Below are positions 57,037 to 64,000 of a stretch of 64,000 bases of DNA, in pieces; the stretch's first letter is position 1; every line of letters starts with the position of its first letter. The position numbers were made by a program, and so were the translations under genes. The notes below the pieces were generated by a model. It saw nothing but the letters and a program-made list of their open reading frames with translations. It was not told the origin of the DNA and did not search any database. Source of the DNA: Microbacterium sp. Marseille-Q6648 (GTDB taxonomy: Bacteria > Actinomycetota > Actinomycetes > Actinomycetales > Microbacteriaceae). The stretch spans positions 868,001-932,000 of the forward strand of contig NZ_CALPBZ010000001.1 in assembly GCF_943181415.1 (NCBI RefSeq), written 5' to 3'.

Positions 57037-58563
57037 ATGGCCGCGACCGACACCAGCGCAGCTCCGGCCACCGGCGGCATCCCGGTCCCGCAGGGATCGA
57101 AGCTCACCGCCGCCGAGAACCGCGTGATCTGGCTGCTGCTGGCCGCCGCGTTCGTCGCGATCCTCAACGAGACCACGATGGGTGTGGCGATCCCGCACCT
57201 CATCACCGATCTCGGCATCACCGCCGTCGCCGCGCAGTGGCTGACGACGGCGTTCATGCTGACGATGGCGATCGTGATCCCGGTCACGGGATTCCTGCTG
57301 CGGCGCTTCACGACGCGGCAGATGTTCATCACCGCGATGAGCCTGTTCTCGCTCGGCACCCTCGCGGCACTCCTTGCTCCGGGGTTCGAGCTGCTGGTGG
57401 TGGCCCGCGTCATCCAGGCGTCGGGCACCGCGATCATGATGCCGCTGCTCATGACGACGATCATGAACCTCGTGCCGGCCCATTCGCGCGGCCGCATGAT
57501 GGGGCGCGTCAGCATCGTCATCTCGCTCGCTCCCGCCATCGGCCCGACCCTTTCGGGCTTCCTGCTCGACACCGTCGGCTGGCGCGCGAACTTCGGCGTC
57601 GTGCTGCCCATCGCCCTGGTGTCGCTCGCGATCGGAGCCCGCTGGATCCACAACCTCGGCGAGACGACCCGCGCCCCCATCGACGTGCTCTCGGTGATCC
57701 TGTCGGCCTTCGGCTTCGGCGGGCTGGTCTACGGCCTCAGCCAGATCGGCGGCGCCTCGGGTCACGGCGGCGGCACCGCGGCCGAAGAGGCGGCGGCCGG
57801 GACGACCTCGACGATCGCACTCGTCGTCGCCCTCTCGGTGTCGGTCATCACGCTCGGTCTGTTCGTGTGGCGTCAGCTGCGCCTGCAGAGGGATGACGAT
57901 GCTCTGCTCGATCTCCGGGTCTTCCGCTCGCGCAACTTCACCCTGTCGATCATCCAGATGACGCTGCTGTCGATCGCCTTCTTCGGCACGATCACCGTCG
58001 TGCCCCTCTACATGCAGTACGTCCTCCAGGTGTCCGCTCTCGAGACCGGGTTGGTGGTCCTGCCCGGGGCGCTGGTGATGGGCCTGGCCGGTCCCGTCAT
58101 CGGTCGCATCTACGACAAGAGAGGCACGCAGGTGCTGCTGATTCCCGGGTCGATCATCGCCTCGGGCATGCTGTGGATCTTCACCACCTTCGACGCGTCG
58201 ACCACGGTGTGGACGATCGCCATCGCTCAGACCGTGCTGTCGCTGGGACTGGCGATGTCGTTCACGCCCCTGTTCACGGCATCTCTGGCCTCGTTGCAGC
58301 CGAAGTTCTACTCCTACGGCTCCGCCATTCTGGGCACCGCGCAGCAGGTGGCCGGCGCCGCGGGCATCGCGCTGCTGATCACGATCTACTCTTCCGTCGC
58401 CGCGGATGCCGTCGGCGCCGGACTGGACGAAATCACCGCCGGCGCGGTGGGAACCCGGACCGCGTTCCTCGTGGCGGCATTCGTGTCGCTGCCGCTCATC
58501 GTCGGCGCCTTCCTGATCCGCAAGCCCGCTGACGACCAGGGCCCGGTGCCCGCGGCCCACTGA
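57037..58563 (+). CDS. MFS multidrug exporter, DHA2 (EmrB/QacA) type
   Basis: A 508-residue transporter with about 14 membrane segments. Helix 1 carries AAFVAILNETTMGVAIPHLI (DHA2 motif D1 variant), followed by AQWLTTAFMLTMAIVIPVTG, motif A-like GFLLRRFTTRQMF, and motif C-like IGPTLSGFLLD. The central loop (about 245-275) contains a Gly/Ala-rich stretch. It exports drugs by proton antiport; the substrate is not deducible. ATG at 57037 with GAGGAG upstream. Confidence 0.9.
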   Translation: MAATDTSAAPATGGIPVPQGSKLTAAENRVIWLLLAAAFVAILNETTMGVAIPHLITDLGITAVAAQWLTTAFMLTMAIVIPVTGFLLRRFTTRQMFITAMSLFSLGTLAALLAPGFELLVVARVIQASGTAIMMPLLMTTIMNLVPAHSRGRMMGRVSIVISLAPAIGPTLSGFLLDTVGWRANFGVVLPIALVSLAIGARWIHNLGETTRAPIDVLSVILSAFGFGGLVYGLSQIGGASGHGGGTAAEEAAAGTTSTIALVVALSVSVITLGLFVWRQLRLQRDDDALLDLRVFRSRNFTLSIIQMTLLSIAFFGTITVVPLYMQYVLQVSALETGLVVLPGALVMGLAGPVIGRIYDKRGTQVLLIPGSIIASGMLWIFTTFDASTTVWTIAIAQTVLSLGLAMSFTPLFTASLASLQPKFYSYGSAILGTAQQVAGAAGIALLITIYSSVAADAVGAGLDEITAGAVGTRTAFLVAAFVSLPLIVGAFLIRKPADDQGPVPAAH

Positions 58564-58580
58564 GGCGAGGCCGCCCTGCG

Positions 58581-59420
58581 TCACTCCGGCAGAGGCTCCC
58601 CGCCGGTCTGGCAGCCGGGACAGTACTGGGCGCCCTGACTGGTTCCGGGCACGTCGAGGATCGGGCTGCCGCAGACGCCGCACAGGTCCCCTGCCCGGCC
58701 GTGCACGCGCATCGCGGCGACTTTCGCGGCCTTCAGCTCCGCGGGCGGCGTGTCGCGCCGGGCCGCGGTGGCGTCGATGAGCACGGCGCGGACGGTGGCG
58801 AACAGACGGTCCTTCTCCTCGTCGGTGAGGGCGGCCGCGTGTGTGAAGGGCGACAGCCTCGCCGTGTGGAGGATCTCGTCCGAGTAGGCGTTTCCGACAC
58901 CCGAGAAGCTCTCCTGCTCGACCAGGAGCGCCTTGAGGCGTTTGCGTCGGCCGTCCACGGCGCGGGCGAAATCCTCACGCGTGTACGCCGGGCCCATCGG
59001 ATCCGGCCCCAGCTTGGCGATCGCGGGCACCTGCAGCGGCTCGTCGACCCACGAGAGGCCGAGCGACAGCCACTCCCCCGCATCCGTCAGATCGAGCGCG
59101 CTGCCGTCATCGAAAGAGATGGCGGCCACGACCGGCGGGGCGTCGGGGTCCATTGCCGCGGACGCGGGTTCCGGAGCACGCAGACGGGCCCAGCCGGCAC
59201 GACCGAACGAGACGACGAGACTTCCGCGGTCGATCTCGAGATCGACGTGCTTGCCGTATCGGGACACACCCGTGATGCGGCATCCGGCGATACCCGCAGC
59301 GGGGCGCTCGCGGGTCTTCCACACGCGCGCCTCGATGAGATCGATGTCCTGGATGCGCCTGCCGGTGAGCGCGCGATCGAGATCCTCCGCGAGGATCTGG
59401 ACTTCCGGCGACTCCGGCAT
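58581..59420 (-). CDS. Fpg/Nei family DNA glycosylase
   Basis: A 279-residue base-excision glycosylase/AP lyase. The N-terminal MPESPEVQILAEDLDRAL supplies the catalytic Pro2 and Glu3, GVSRYGKHVDLEI the conserved Lys, VEQESFSGVGNAYSDEIL the H2TH motif, and the C-terminal zinc finger has LCGVCG and QYCPGCQTGG (four Cys). It removes oxidised bases. PES rather than PEG at the start places it nearer the Nei2/Nei1 actinobacterial branch. ATG start. Convergent with the MFS gene. Confidence 0.92.
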   Translation of the reverse strand: MPESPEVQILAEDLDRALTGRRIQDIDLIEARVWKTRERPAAGIAGCRITGVSRYGKHVDLEIDRGSLVVSFGRAGWARLRAPEPASAAMDPDAPPVVAAISFDDGSALDLTDAGEWLSLGLSWVDEPLQVPAIAKLGPDPMGPAYTREDFARAVDGRRKRLKALLVEQESFSGVGNAYSDEILHTARLSPFTHAAALTDEEKDRLFATVRAVLIDATAARRDTPPAELKAAKVAAMRVHGRAGDLCGVCGSPILDVPGTSQGAQYCPGCQTGGEPLPE

Positions 59421-59453
59421 GGCGTCAACGGGCGGCCGGTGCGGCCGGCGGGG

Positions 59454-59576
59454 TCAGCTGCCGCCGCAGCATCCGCCGCCGCAGCACGAGCCGGCGGAGT
59501 CGTCCGAGGCCGTGACGAGCAGGTTCTTCTCGTCGGTGACGGGCTGAAGGGGCGTGGTGGAGGATGAGGTCGACAT
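59454..59576 (-). CDS. Small Cys-rich peptide with SCCGGGCCGGS tail
   Basis: A 40-residue peptide: a Ser/Thr-rich start (MSTSSSTTPLQPVTDEKNLL), an acidic middle (VTASDDSAG) and a C-terminal block SCCGGGCCGGS with four cysteines in two CC pairs. GGGGGA immediately precedes the ATG, closer than an optimal ribosome binding site. I do not recognise a named family. The CC-G3-CC block would suit metal binding or cysteine cross-linking; no modification or protease genes are adjacent. It lies 33 nt upstream of the Fpg/Nei gene on the same strand. It could be a chance frame, but the non-random tail argues otherwise. Confidence 0.55.
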   Translation of the reverse strand: MSTSSSTTPLQPVTDEKNLLVTASDDSAGSCCGGGCCGGS

Positions 59577-59700
59577 TCCCCCATCGTAACCGCGGAGGCC
59601 GACATCGGCACGGAAGCACCGTGCGTCACGTGAGTAGTCGACGACGACGGTCGATGCAACCCCCTCGCCCGGACCGACGCCCGACGTAACGTGGCGAGCG

Positions 59701-59979
59701 GTGGTCGCCGACCCGCACCGCCCACCCGATGCCCCGGTCGCGGTGATCTGCCACGGAGCATGGACTCTCATCGAGGCGGGAGTGGTGGCCGACCGCACGC
59801 TGACGAGCTACCCGAGCCTCAAGACCGATCTGCGCAACGCCGGCGCCACCTGGGTCGACGAAGAGGTCGTGGTGGACGCGGGCCTGGTGTCGAGTCGCAC
59901 GCCGGATGACCTGCCGGCCTTCAACGACAAGCTCATCGAAGAGGTGGCCGAAGGCGAGCACGCCGGCCAGACGGCATGA
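59701..59979 (+). pseudogene. C-terminal remnant of a PfpI/DJ-1 family protein
   Basis: A 92-codon frame whose residues from about 12 on read VAVICHGAWTLIEAGVVADR, TLTSYPSLKTDLRNAGATWV, DEEVVVDAGLVSSRTPDDLP, the C-terminal half of a PfpI-type class I glutamine amidotransferase-like protein, including the nucleophile Cys of ICHG. The family is about 170-190 residues. The N-terminal half is missing, and the 124 bp back to the small Cys-rich gene are too short to hold it and show none of it in any frame I checked. It is probably a deletion remnant. The GTG at 59701 could still start a short product. Confidence 0.7.
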
Positions 59980-59995
59980 CCCCGATCGGATGATT

Positions 59996-60027
59996 AGGCG
60001 GGCTTACTTCATTTAGTAAGCCCGCCT
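59996..60027 (+). terminator. Hairpin terminator after the PfpI remnant
   Basis: aggcgggcttact (59996-60008), a 6-nt loop and the perfect complement agtaagcccgcct (60015-60027) give a 13-bp stem, 17 nt after the stop, followed by a T-poor tctcgctct tail. The surviving terminator is consistent with the remnant having been a working gene. Confidence 0.75.
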
Positions 60028-60047
60028 TCTCGCTCTACGTTGTGGAT

Positions 60048-60359
60048 GTGGGAAAACTCGTTTATGGCAGCGATTCTCGATCGCTCGACATCGACGACCG
60101 CGTCCTGGCGCACCTCCGCGTGGTGTTCATGAACAAGCTGCGGCGACTCGAGCCCTTCATGTTCCACCTTCCCGATCCCCCCGGTGTGCGGTCCCTGTGG
60201 GTCCATCCCGCGGTGCCGATCGTCTTCCACTTCTACGGATCTCGAGCCCCACGGCTCAACCGGGCGTGGGTCGACGCGCTCATGCTCGAAGCGGCGGGAC
60301 CCCACGGACTGCGGATCGTCGCCGAGCCCGACGAGGAGAACGCCGCAGCCTCCGGGTGA
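60048..60359 (+). CDS. DUF7882-like small protein
   Basis: A 103-residue protein starting VGKLVYGSDSRSLDIDDRVL and containing NKLRRLEPFMFHLPDP, SLWVHPAVPIVFHFYGSRA and LNRAWVDALMLEAAGPHGLR. This pattern (MGKLxYG, DRVLAHL, KLRRxExF, WLHPxIPxxF, NRxWVDALM) belongs to a small Microbacteriaceae family annotated DUF7882, sometimes described as similar to a part of ATP-dependent DNA ligase. Function unknown. The GTG at 60048 fits the family start; the GTG at 60042 is in frame as well. Its ribosome binding site is poor. Confidence 0.7.
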   Translation: MGKLVYGSDSRSLDIDDRVLAHLRVVFMNKLRRLEPFMFHLPDPPGVRSLWVHPAVPIVFHFYGSRAPRLNRAWVDALMLEAAGPHGLRIVAEPDEENAAASG

Positions 60360-60392
60360 GCCCGGCCAGGCCGGACGTGCTCGCCGATGTGC

Positions 60393-60839
60393 TCAGGTGC
60401 ATTCCCGGTCGACCGCGTCCGTGATGAGCGTCAGAAAGCGCACGACCTCTTCCATGTCGACCGCGCTCAGGTTGTCGGCGAGACGCCGTACGTGCGCGGT
60501 CAACGGGTCGATGTCATCGGCGTCCGCCGAGCGGTCGAGCGGCCGCACGAACTTGCTCCGACCGTCATCCGGATTCCGCTCGAAGACGATCAGACCGCCG
60601 GTGCGGAGCCGATCGAGGATCGTCGTCATGGATGCTGTCGAGACGCCGACGTGATCGGCGACCATGGTGGGCGTGACGTCGACACCGGCGTCGGAACTCT
60701 CGTAGACGTACCGCATCGCCGCACGAGCGGTCTCGCTCGGCCCGCATTGCGTCTGCCGCCGGCGTGCCAGGCGCGCTTCGGCCAATCTCAGTCGCTCGAC
60801 CGCCCGGGCCGCCTCGACCGCCGTCGCCTGTTCGCCCAC
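60393..60839 (-). CDS. MarR-family transcriptional regulator
   Basis: A 148-residue winged-helix regulator. The DNA-binding core spans about residues 40-100: MRYVYESSDAGVDVTPTMVA, VSTASMTTILDRLRTGGLIV (recognition helix), and the wing FERNPDDGRSKFVRPL. Flanking helices would form the dimer interface. The ligand is unknown. GTG start at 60839. It is divergent from the RsbQ-like gene across 182 bp, a possible target. Confidence 0.82.
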   Translation of the reverse strand: MGEQATAVEAARAVERLRLAEARLARRRQTQCGPSETARAAMRYVYESSDAGVDVTPTMVADHVGVSTASMTTILDRLRTGGLIVFERNPDDGRSKFVRPLDRSADADDIDPLTAHVRRLADNLSAVDMEEVVRFLTLITDAVDRECT

Positions 60840-61021
60840 GCGCCACTCCCCTCGACTGCCGAAAGTGTAGGTCGCCCCCTGACTTTCGACCTGCCCCTTG
60901 CACTCACATGTCCCGTCGCGCTACGCGGCAGGGCGTGCCCCGATACCGGATTGTCGACGCCGTCGTCTACGCTCAGCAGTGCGGTCATGCAGTACGCCGC
61001 GTTTCGACCCGAGGAGCGCCC

Positions 61022-61837
61022 ATGACCGCAGCCGTGCAGGCGTCGGACGCGCTCCGACGCAACAACGTCACCGTCGGCGGCGACCCATACGGGCGCGTCA
61101 TGGTCTTCGCGCACGGCTTCGGCTGCGACCAGGCTGTCTGGCGTGCGGTGGCGCCCGCGTTCGCACCCGACCATCGAACGGTGCTCTTCGATCATGTCGG
61201 AGCCGGCGGATCCGACCTGAGCGCCTACCACCCCGGCCGGTACGACTCCCTCGACGGCTATGCCGGGGATCTGCTCGAGATCCTCGAAGCCATCGACGCC
61301 ACGGACGTCGTCTTGGTCGGGCACTCGGTGAGTGCGATGGTGGGGGTGCTCGCGGCGAACCGCGATCCGTCGCGATTCGGCGCCCTGGTGCTCGTGACCC
61401 CCTCGCCCCGATATGTCAACGATGCAGAGTACGACGGCGGCTTCGAGCTCGACGACATCTCGAGCCTGCTCGACTCGCTGGACGCGAACTACCTCGGCTG
61501 GTCGCGGGAGTTCGCCCCGGTGATCATGGGGACCCCCGAACGCCCGGACCTGAGCGATGCGCTGACGGCGAGCTTCTGCCGCGTCGATCCGGCGATCGCG
61601 AGGCACTTCGCGCGCGTGACCTTCCTCTCCGACAATCGGGATGACCTGCGCGCGGTCTCGGTGCCGACCCTCGTGCTGCAGTGCAGCAGCGACGCACTCG
61701 CCCCCCGCACGGTCGGCGACTACGTCCACGCCGCGATCCCCGGCAGTCGACTGGCTGTTCTGGAAGCCACCGGGCACGTCCCCATCCTCTCCGCGCCCGA
61801 CGCCGTCATCGCCGAGATCCGGGAGTTCCTGGCGTGA
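61022..61837 (+). CDS. RsbQ-like alpha/beta hydrolase
   Basis: A 271-residue hydrolase that closely follows Bacillus RsbQ along its length: VFAHGFGCDQAVWRAVAPAF, LFDHVGAGGSDLSAY, VGHSVSAMVGVLAA, PSPRYVNDAEYDGGFELDDI, SFCRVDPAIARHFARVTFLS, DNRDDLRAVSVPTLVLQCSS and ATGHVPILSAP. The catalytic triad is Ser102, Asp224 and His252. RsbQ works with the PAS-domain phosphatase RsbP in energy-stress signalling and is thought to act on a small hydrophobic compound. Here the partner is a PAS-GAF-GGDEF protein whose GTG overlaps the stop (GTGA). ATG start with GAGGAG upstream. Strigolactone and karrikin receptors belong to the same family. Confidence 0.9.
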   Translation: MTAAVQASDALRRNNVTVGGDPYGRVMVFAHGFGCDQAVWRAVAPAFAPDHRTVLFDHVGAGGSDLSAYHPGRYDSLDGYAGDLLEILEAIDATDVVLVGHSVSAMVGVLAANRDPSRFGALVLVTPSPRYVNDAEYDGGFELDDISSLLDSLDANYLGWSREFAPVIMGTPERPDLSDALTASFCRVDPAIARHFARVTFLSDNRDDLRAVSVPTLVLQCSSDALAPRTVGDYVHAAIPGSRLAVLEATGHVPILSAPDAVIAEIREFLA

Positions 61838-63207
61838 GCGCGGACAGCTGGTTCGATCTCGCCCCGTGCGGGCTCGTGGCGACATCGCCCGACGGCACCG
61901 TCCTCGAGGCGAATTCGACGTTCCTCGAGTGGACGGGGCAGTCGCGGGAGATCATCGGCACGCCCTTCGCGGACCTTCTCGATCCCGGGAGCCGCCTGTT
62001 CTACGAGACGCGGCACGTGCAGTCGCTGCACCTGCAGGGGAGGGTCGACGAGGCAGCACTGACGATCCGCCGGACCGACGGCCACGGCATCCCGGTCCTG
62101 GTCAACTCGCTGCGGGACGCCGCGACCGGCGTCGTGCGGACGGCGGTCTTCAACGCGACCGAGCGGATCCGGTACGAGCGCGACCTTGTTCACGCTCGAC
62201 GAGCGGCCGAGTCCTCCGAGGCCCGCGTGCGCGTGCTGCAGGAGGTCTCGAGCACTTTCGGGCTGACAGCGAGCGCGGAGGACGTCGCGCACGCCTTTGC
62301 CGACGTCGCGCGAACCGCCTTCAGCGCGCGGGAGGCGGCGGTGCTCCTGTGGGACGACGAGGGCGATCTCGTGCTGGCGGGCGGCGTGAACCCGCTCGCG
62401 GGTCGCGTGCCGCCGGTCGTCACGCTCCGCAACACGCCACGGGTCGTCGCCGTCACCGAGAAGGCCGCGCAGACGCAGTTCCCCGAGCTCGCCGCCGCCA
62501 TGCGCGAGACCCGACTCGAGGCGCTGAGCGTCACGCCGCTCTTGGACGAGAGCGACCGGCTGGGCGTGCTGGTGTGCTTCTTCGGCCGCGACCGCGAGTT
62601 CGACGACCAGTTCTACGACCTGCAGCAGGCGCTGGGCCGGCAGGCGTCGCAGACGCTCGTCCGTCTGCGCTACCAGCGCCGTCTCGCCTTCCTCGCCCTG
62701 CACGACCAGCTCACTGGCGTCGGCAACCGTCAATTGCTCGAGCAGAGTCTCGACGACGCGATCCGCACCGCGTGGAACGAGCGCACCCCGCTGGCGGTCC
62801 TCTTCCTCGACGTGGACGACTTCAAGGGCATCAACGACCGGTTCGGCCACGCGGCCGGCGACATGGTCCTCACCGAGCTCGCCGCGCGCCTCATGCACGG
62901 CGTGCGCGCGGGGGACGTCGTCGGTCGCATCGGCGGGGACGAATTCGTCGCCATCTGCGCGGATGCCGACCAGGAAGCCGCCGAGGCCATCGCCGAGCGC
63001 ATCCTCGCGATGACCCAGGACCCGATCACCGTGGACTCCGGGCTGATCTCACCGTCGGTGAGCGTCGGCGTTTCGCTCTATCGTCCGCAGGAGGACCCCC
63101 GCCCCGACCCCGAGCACCTTCTCGTGCGCGCGGACGGCGCGATGTACGAGTCGAAGGGCGCCGGCAAGAACCGCGTCACGATCGAGCGGCTCGTCGACCT
63201 GCTCTGA
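61834..63207 (+). CDS. PAS-GAF-GGDEF diguanylate cyclase
   Basis: A 457-residue signalling protein. Residues 5-112 are a PAS domain (WFDLAPCGLVATSPDGTVLE, NSTFLEWTG), about 113-140 a helical linker, about 140-280 a GAF domain (LQEVSSTFGLTASAEDVAHA), and 285-455 a GGDEF domain. The active site GGDEF is intact at 367-371, and the product-inhibition I-site RxxD is present as Arg358-Asp361, five residues before it. It should therefore make c-di-GMP with feedback control. No membrane segment is visible. GTG start coupled to the RsbQ-like gene by a 4-nt overlap, which suggests that RsbQ chemistry feeds its PAS domain. Confidence 0.92.
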   Translation: MSADSWFDLAPCGLVATSPDGTVLEANSTFLEWTGQSREIIGTPFADLLDPGSRLFYETRHVQSLHLQGRVDEAALTIRRTDGHGIPVLVNSLRDAATGVVRTAVFNATERIRYERDLVHARRAAESSEARVRVLQEVSSTFGLTASAEDVAHAFADVARTAFSAREAAVLLWDDEGDLVLAGGVNPLAGRVPPVVTLRNTPRVVAVTEKAAQTQFPELAAAMRETRLEALSVTPLLDESDRLGVLVCFFGRDREFDDQFYDLQQALGRQASQTLVRLRYQRRLAFLALHDQLTGVGNRQLLEQSLDDAIRTAWNERTPLAVLFLDVDDFKGINDRFGHAAGDMVLTELAARLMHGVRAGDVVGRIGGDEFVAICADADQEAAEAIAERILAMTQDPITVDSGLISPSVSVGVSLYRPQEDPRPDPEHLLVRADGAMYESKGAGKNRVTIERLVDLL

Positions 63208-63253
63208 CGCCGACTGCGCGCTCGGAGATGGGCGGCTCCAGCCGTCACCGCGT

Positions 63254-64000
63254 CTACCGCCGCAGCGTGCGCGAGGGCTTCTCTCCGAACAGCTCCTGAT
63301 ACTCGGCGGCGAAGCGGCTCGGGCTCGCGAATCCCCAGCGGTGCGCGATCTCCACGACGGACTTCTCCCCCGGTTGCGCGTCGAGCAGCTCGTCGCGGGC
63401 GTGCAGCAGCCGCACGCGACGCAGGTACCCGAGCGGCGTGGTGTCGAGCTCCCGACGGAAGCCGTTCTGCAGCGTCCGAACCGACACGCGCGCCTGTTCT
63501 GCGATCTGCTGCACCGTCAGGGGCTGGTCTGCGTGGTCGTCGATGAACGCGCGGGCCCGCCGAAGCGCAGACGGCAGCGCCGCATCCGGCGGAATGCGTC
63601 CGGCGTGGACGACATCGACGGGGAATGCCGCAAGCGCCGCCGCGACGACCGCGTCGAACGTCGCCGTCCGGACGAGGTCGTTGCGGAACACCTCCGGCAC
63701 CTGAGCGACGCTCCGCCACGCGTACGCCACCGTTCGCTGCCAGTGCCGGCTGAGCTCCGGCGACGCCGGCGCGGTCCGCGAGAAGTCGATGCGCGCGTCC
63801 TCGACACCCTCCCGACGGGCGACCGCCTGACGGAGCATGTCGTCCTGGACGTTCACGACGAGCAGGTCGAGCCCCTCGGATATGGACGAGCCCGGCCCGG
63901 GCCGGAAGACGAACGGCTGGGTGGTGTCGAGGGCGTCCCCCCGCGACTGCGCCGCGTACCGCCCATCGAGGAGCAGTCCATAGCCCGCCACGCCCTGGAA
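63254..64000 (-). CDS. AraC-family transcriptional regulator, N-terminus outside the window
   Basis: The frame is open to the right edge (it reads FQGVAGYGLLLDG from 64000), so the gene continues beyond it. At least 248 residues are present. The C-terminal 100 hold two helix-turn-helix motifs: LTVQQIAEQARVSVRTLQNG and KSVVEIAHRWGFASPSRFAA, then EYQELFGEKPSRTLRR, the AraC signature. The upstream part resembles the AraC-binding-like domain of about 330-residue family members. Its inducer is unknown. It is convergent with the diguanylate cyclase gene, 46 bp apart. Confidence 0.9.
   Translation of the reverse strand, partial: FQGVAGYGLLLDGRYAAQSRGDALDTTQPFVFRPGPGSSISEGLDLLVVNVQDDMLRQAVARREGVEDARIDFSRTAPASPELSRHWQRTVAYAWRSVAQVPEVFRNDLVRTATFDAVVAAALAAFPVDVVHAGRIPPDAALPSALRRARAFIDDHADQPLTVQQIAEQARVSVRTLQNGFRRELDTTPLGYLRRVRLLHARDELLDAQPGEKSVVEIAHRWGFASPSRFAAEYQELFGEKPSRTLRR

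Noticed and set aside
57037-58563. Defined antibiotic resistance determinant in the MFS and ABC exporters
   Set aside because: Family membership is clear but no substrate can be read from sequence.

Overview
This is a high-GC actinobacterial chromosome segment, most likely Microbacterium or a close relative in the Microbacteriaceae. The grounds are the gene content (an AdnAB helicase-nuclease pair, DUF3107, DUF3117 and DUF7882 families, FdxA-DapC, MarP, NrtR-NadABC-NifS), the heavy use of GTG starts, and protein sequences that read like that genus. It looks like ordinary core chromosome. I saw no insertion sequence, prophage, tRNA, rRNA or CRISPR array, and no gene-free stretch longer than about 300 bp. 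Species-level naming rests on recall, not on a search.

Layout. 1-8.2 kb: the N-terminus of a NudC-like NADH pyrophosphatase runs off the left edge, followed by a degenerate phosphotransferase and the AdnB/AdnA break-processing pair. 8.4-13.3 kb: DUF3107, a small membrane protein, a MiaE-like ferritin fold protein, a DEAD-box RNA helicase, a PHP phosphoesterase and a membrane-anchored EEP hydrolase. 13.3-18 kb: an aminopeptidase P, a gamma-glutamyltransferase-like protein and an unusual stress-protein/hydrolase fusion. 18-22.4 kb: an operon of PRC/MgtE-N/CBS protein, DUF1003 and Mrp, then TatB, an O-methyltransferase and DUF3117. 22.4-31.1 kb: a PIG-V-like mannosyltransferase, the diaminopimelate genes dapE, dapD and dapC with fdxA, ppk2, citrate synthase and azlCD. 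31.2-40.4 kb: typA and a complete dipeptide/oligopeptide ABC importer. 40.5-46.9 kb: a chimeric CPBP protein and the gcvTHP operon behind a tandem glycine riboswitch. 46.9-54.9 kb: MarP and an nrtR-nadA-nadB-nadC-nifS-glycosyltransferase operon. 54.9-64 kb: an ABC exporter, an MFS exporter, an Fpg/Nei glycosylase, small or broken genes, a MarR regulator, an RsbQ-like hydrolase coupled to a PAS-GAF-GGDEF diguanylate cyclase, and an AraC regulator that runs off the right edge.

How the genes work together. Lysine/cell-wall DAP synthesis (DapD, DapC, DapE), NAD de novo synthesis (NadA/B/C, with NifS probably supplying sulfur for the NadA cluster and NrtR as repressor) and glycine cleavage (GcvT/H/P) are clear pathway blocks. 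Genes in operons are commonly joined by 4-nt GTGA or ATGA overlaps, which implies translational coupling.

The most interesting signals are: the RsbQ-PAS-GAF-GGDEF pair, which may route an energy-stress signal into c-di-GMP; an nrtR promoter with one palindromic operator between -35 and -10 and a second over the start codon; two in-frame gene fusions (YflT-hydrolase, and CPBP plus a second-gene remnant); a 25-bp inverted repeat downstream of gcvP whose two mismatches become G-U pairs in the gcvP-sense RNA; a perfect 18-bp inverted repeat inside a coding 3' end; a 40-residue peptide with a Cys/Gly-only tail; and an apparent excess of the hexamer GGATGC/GCATCC.
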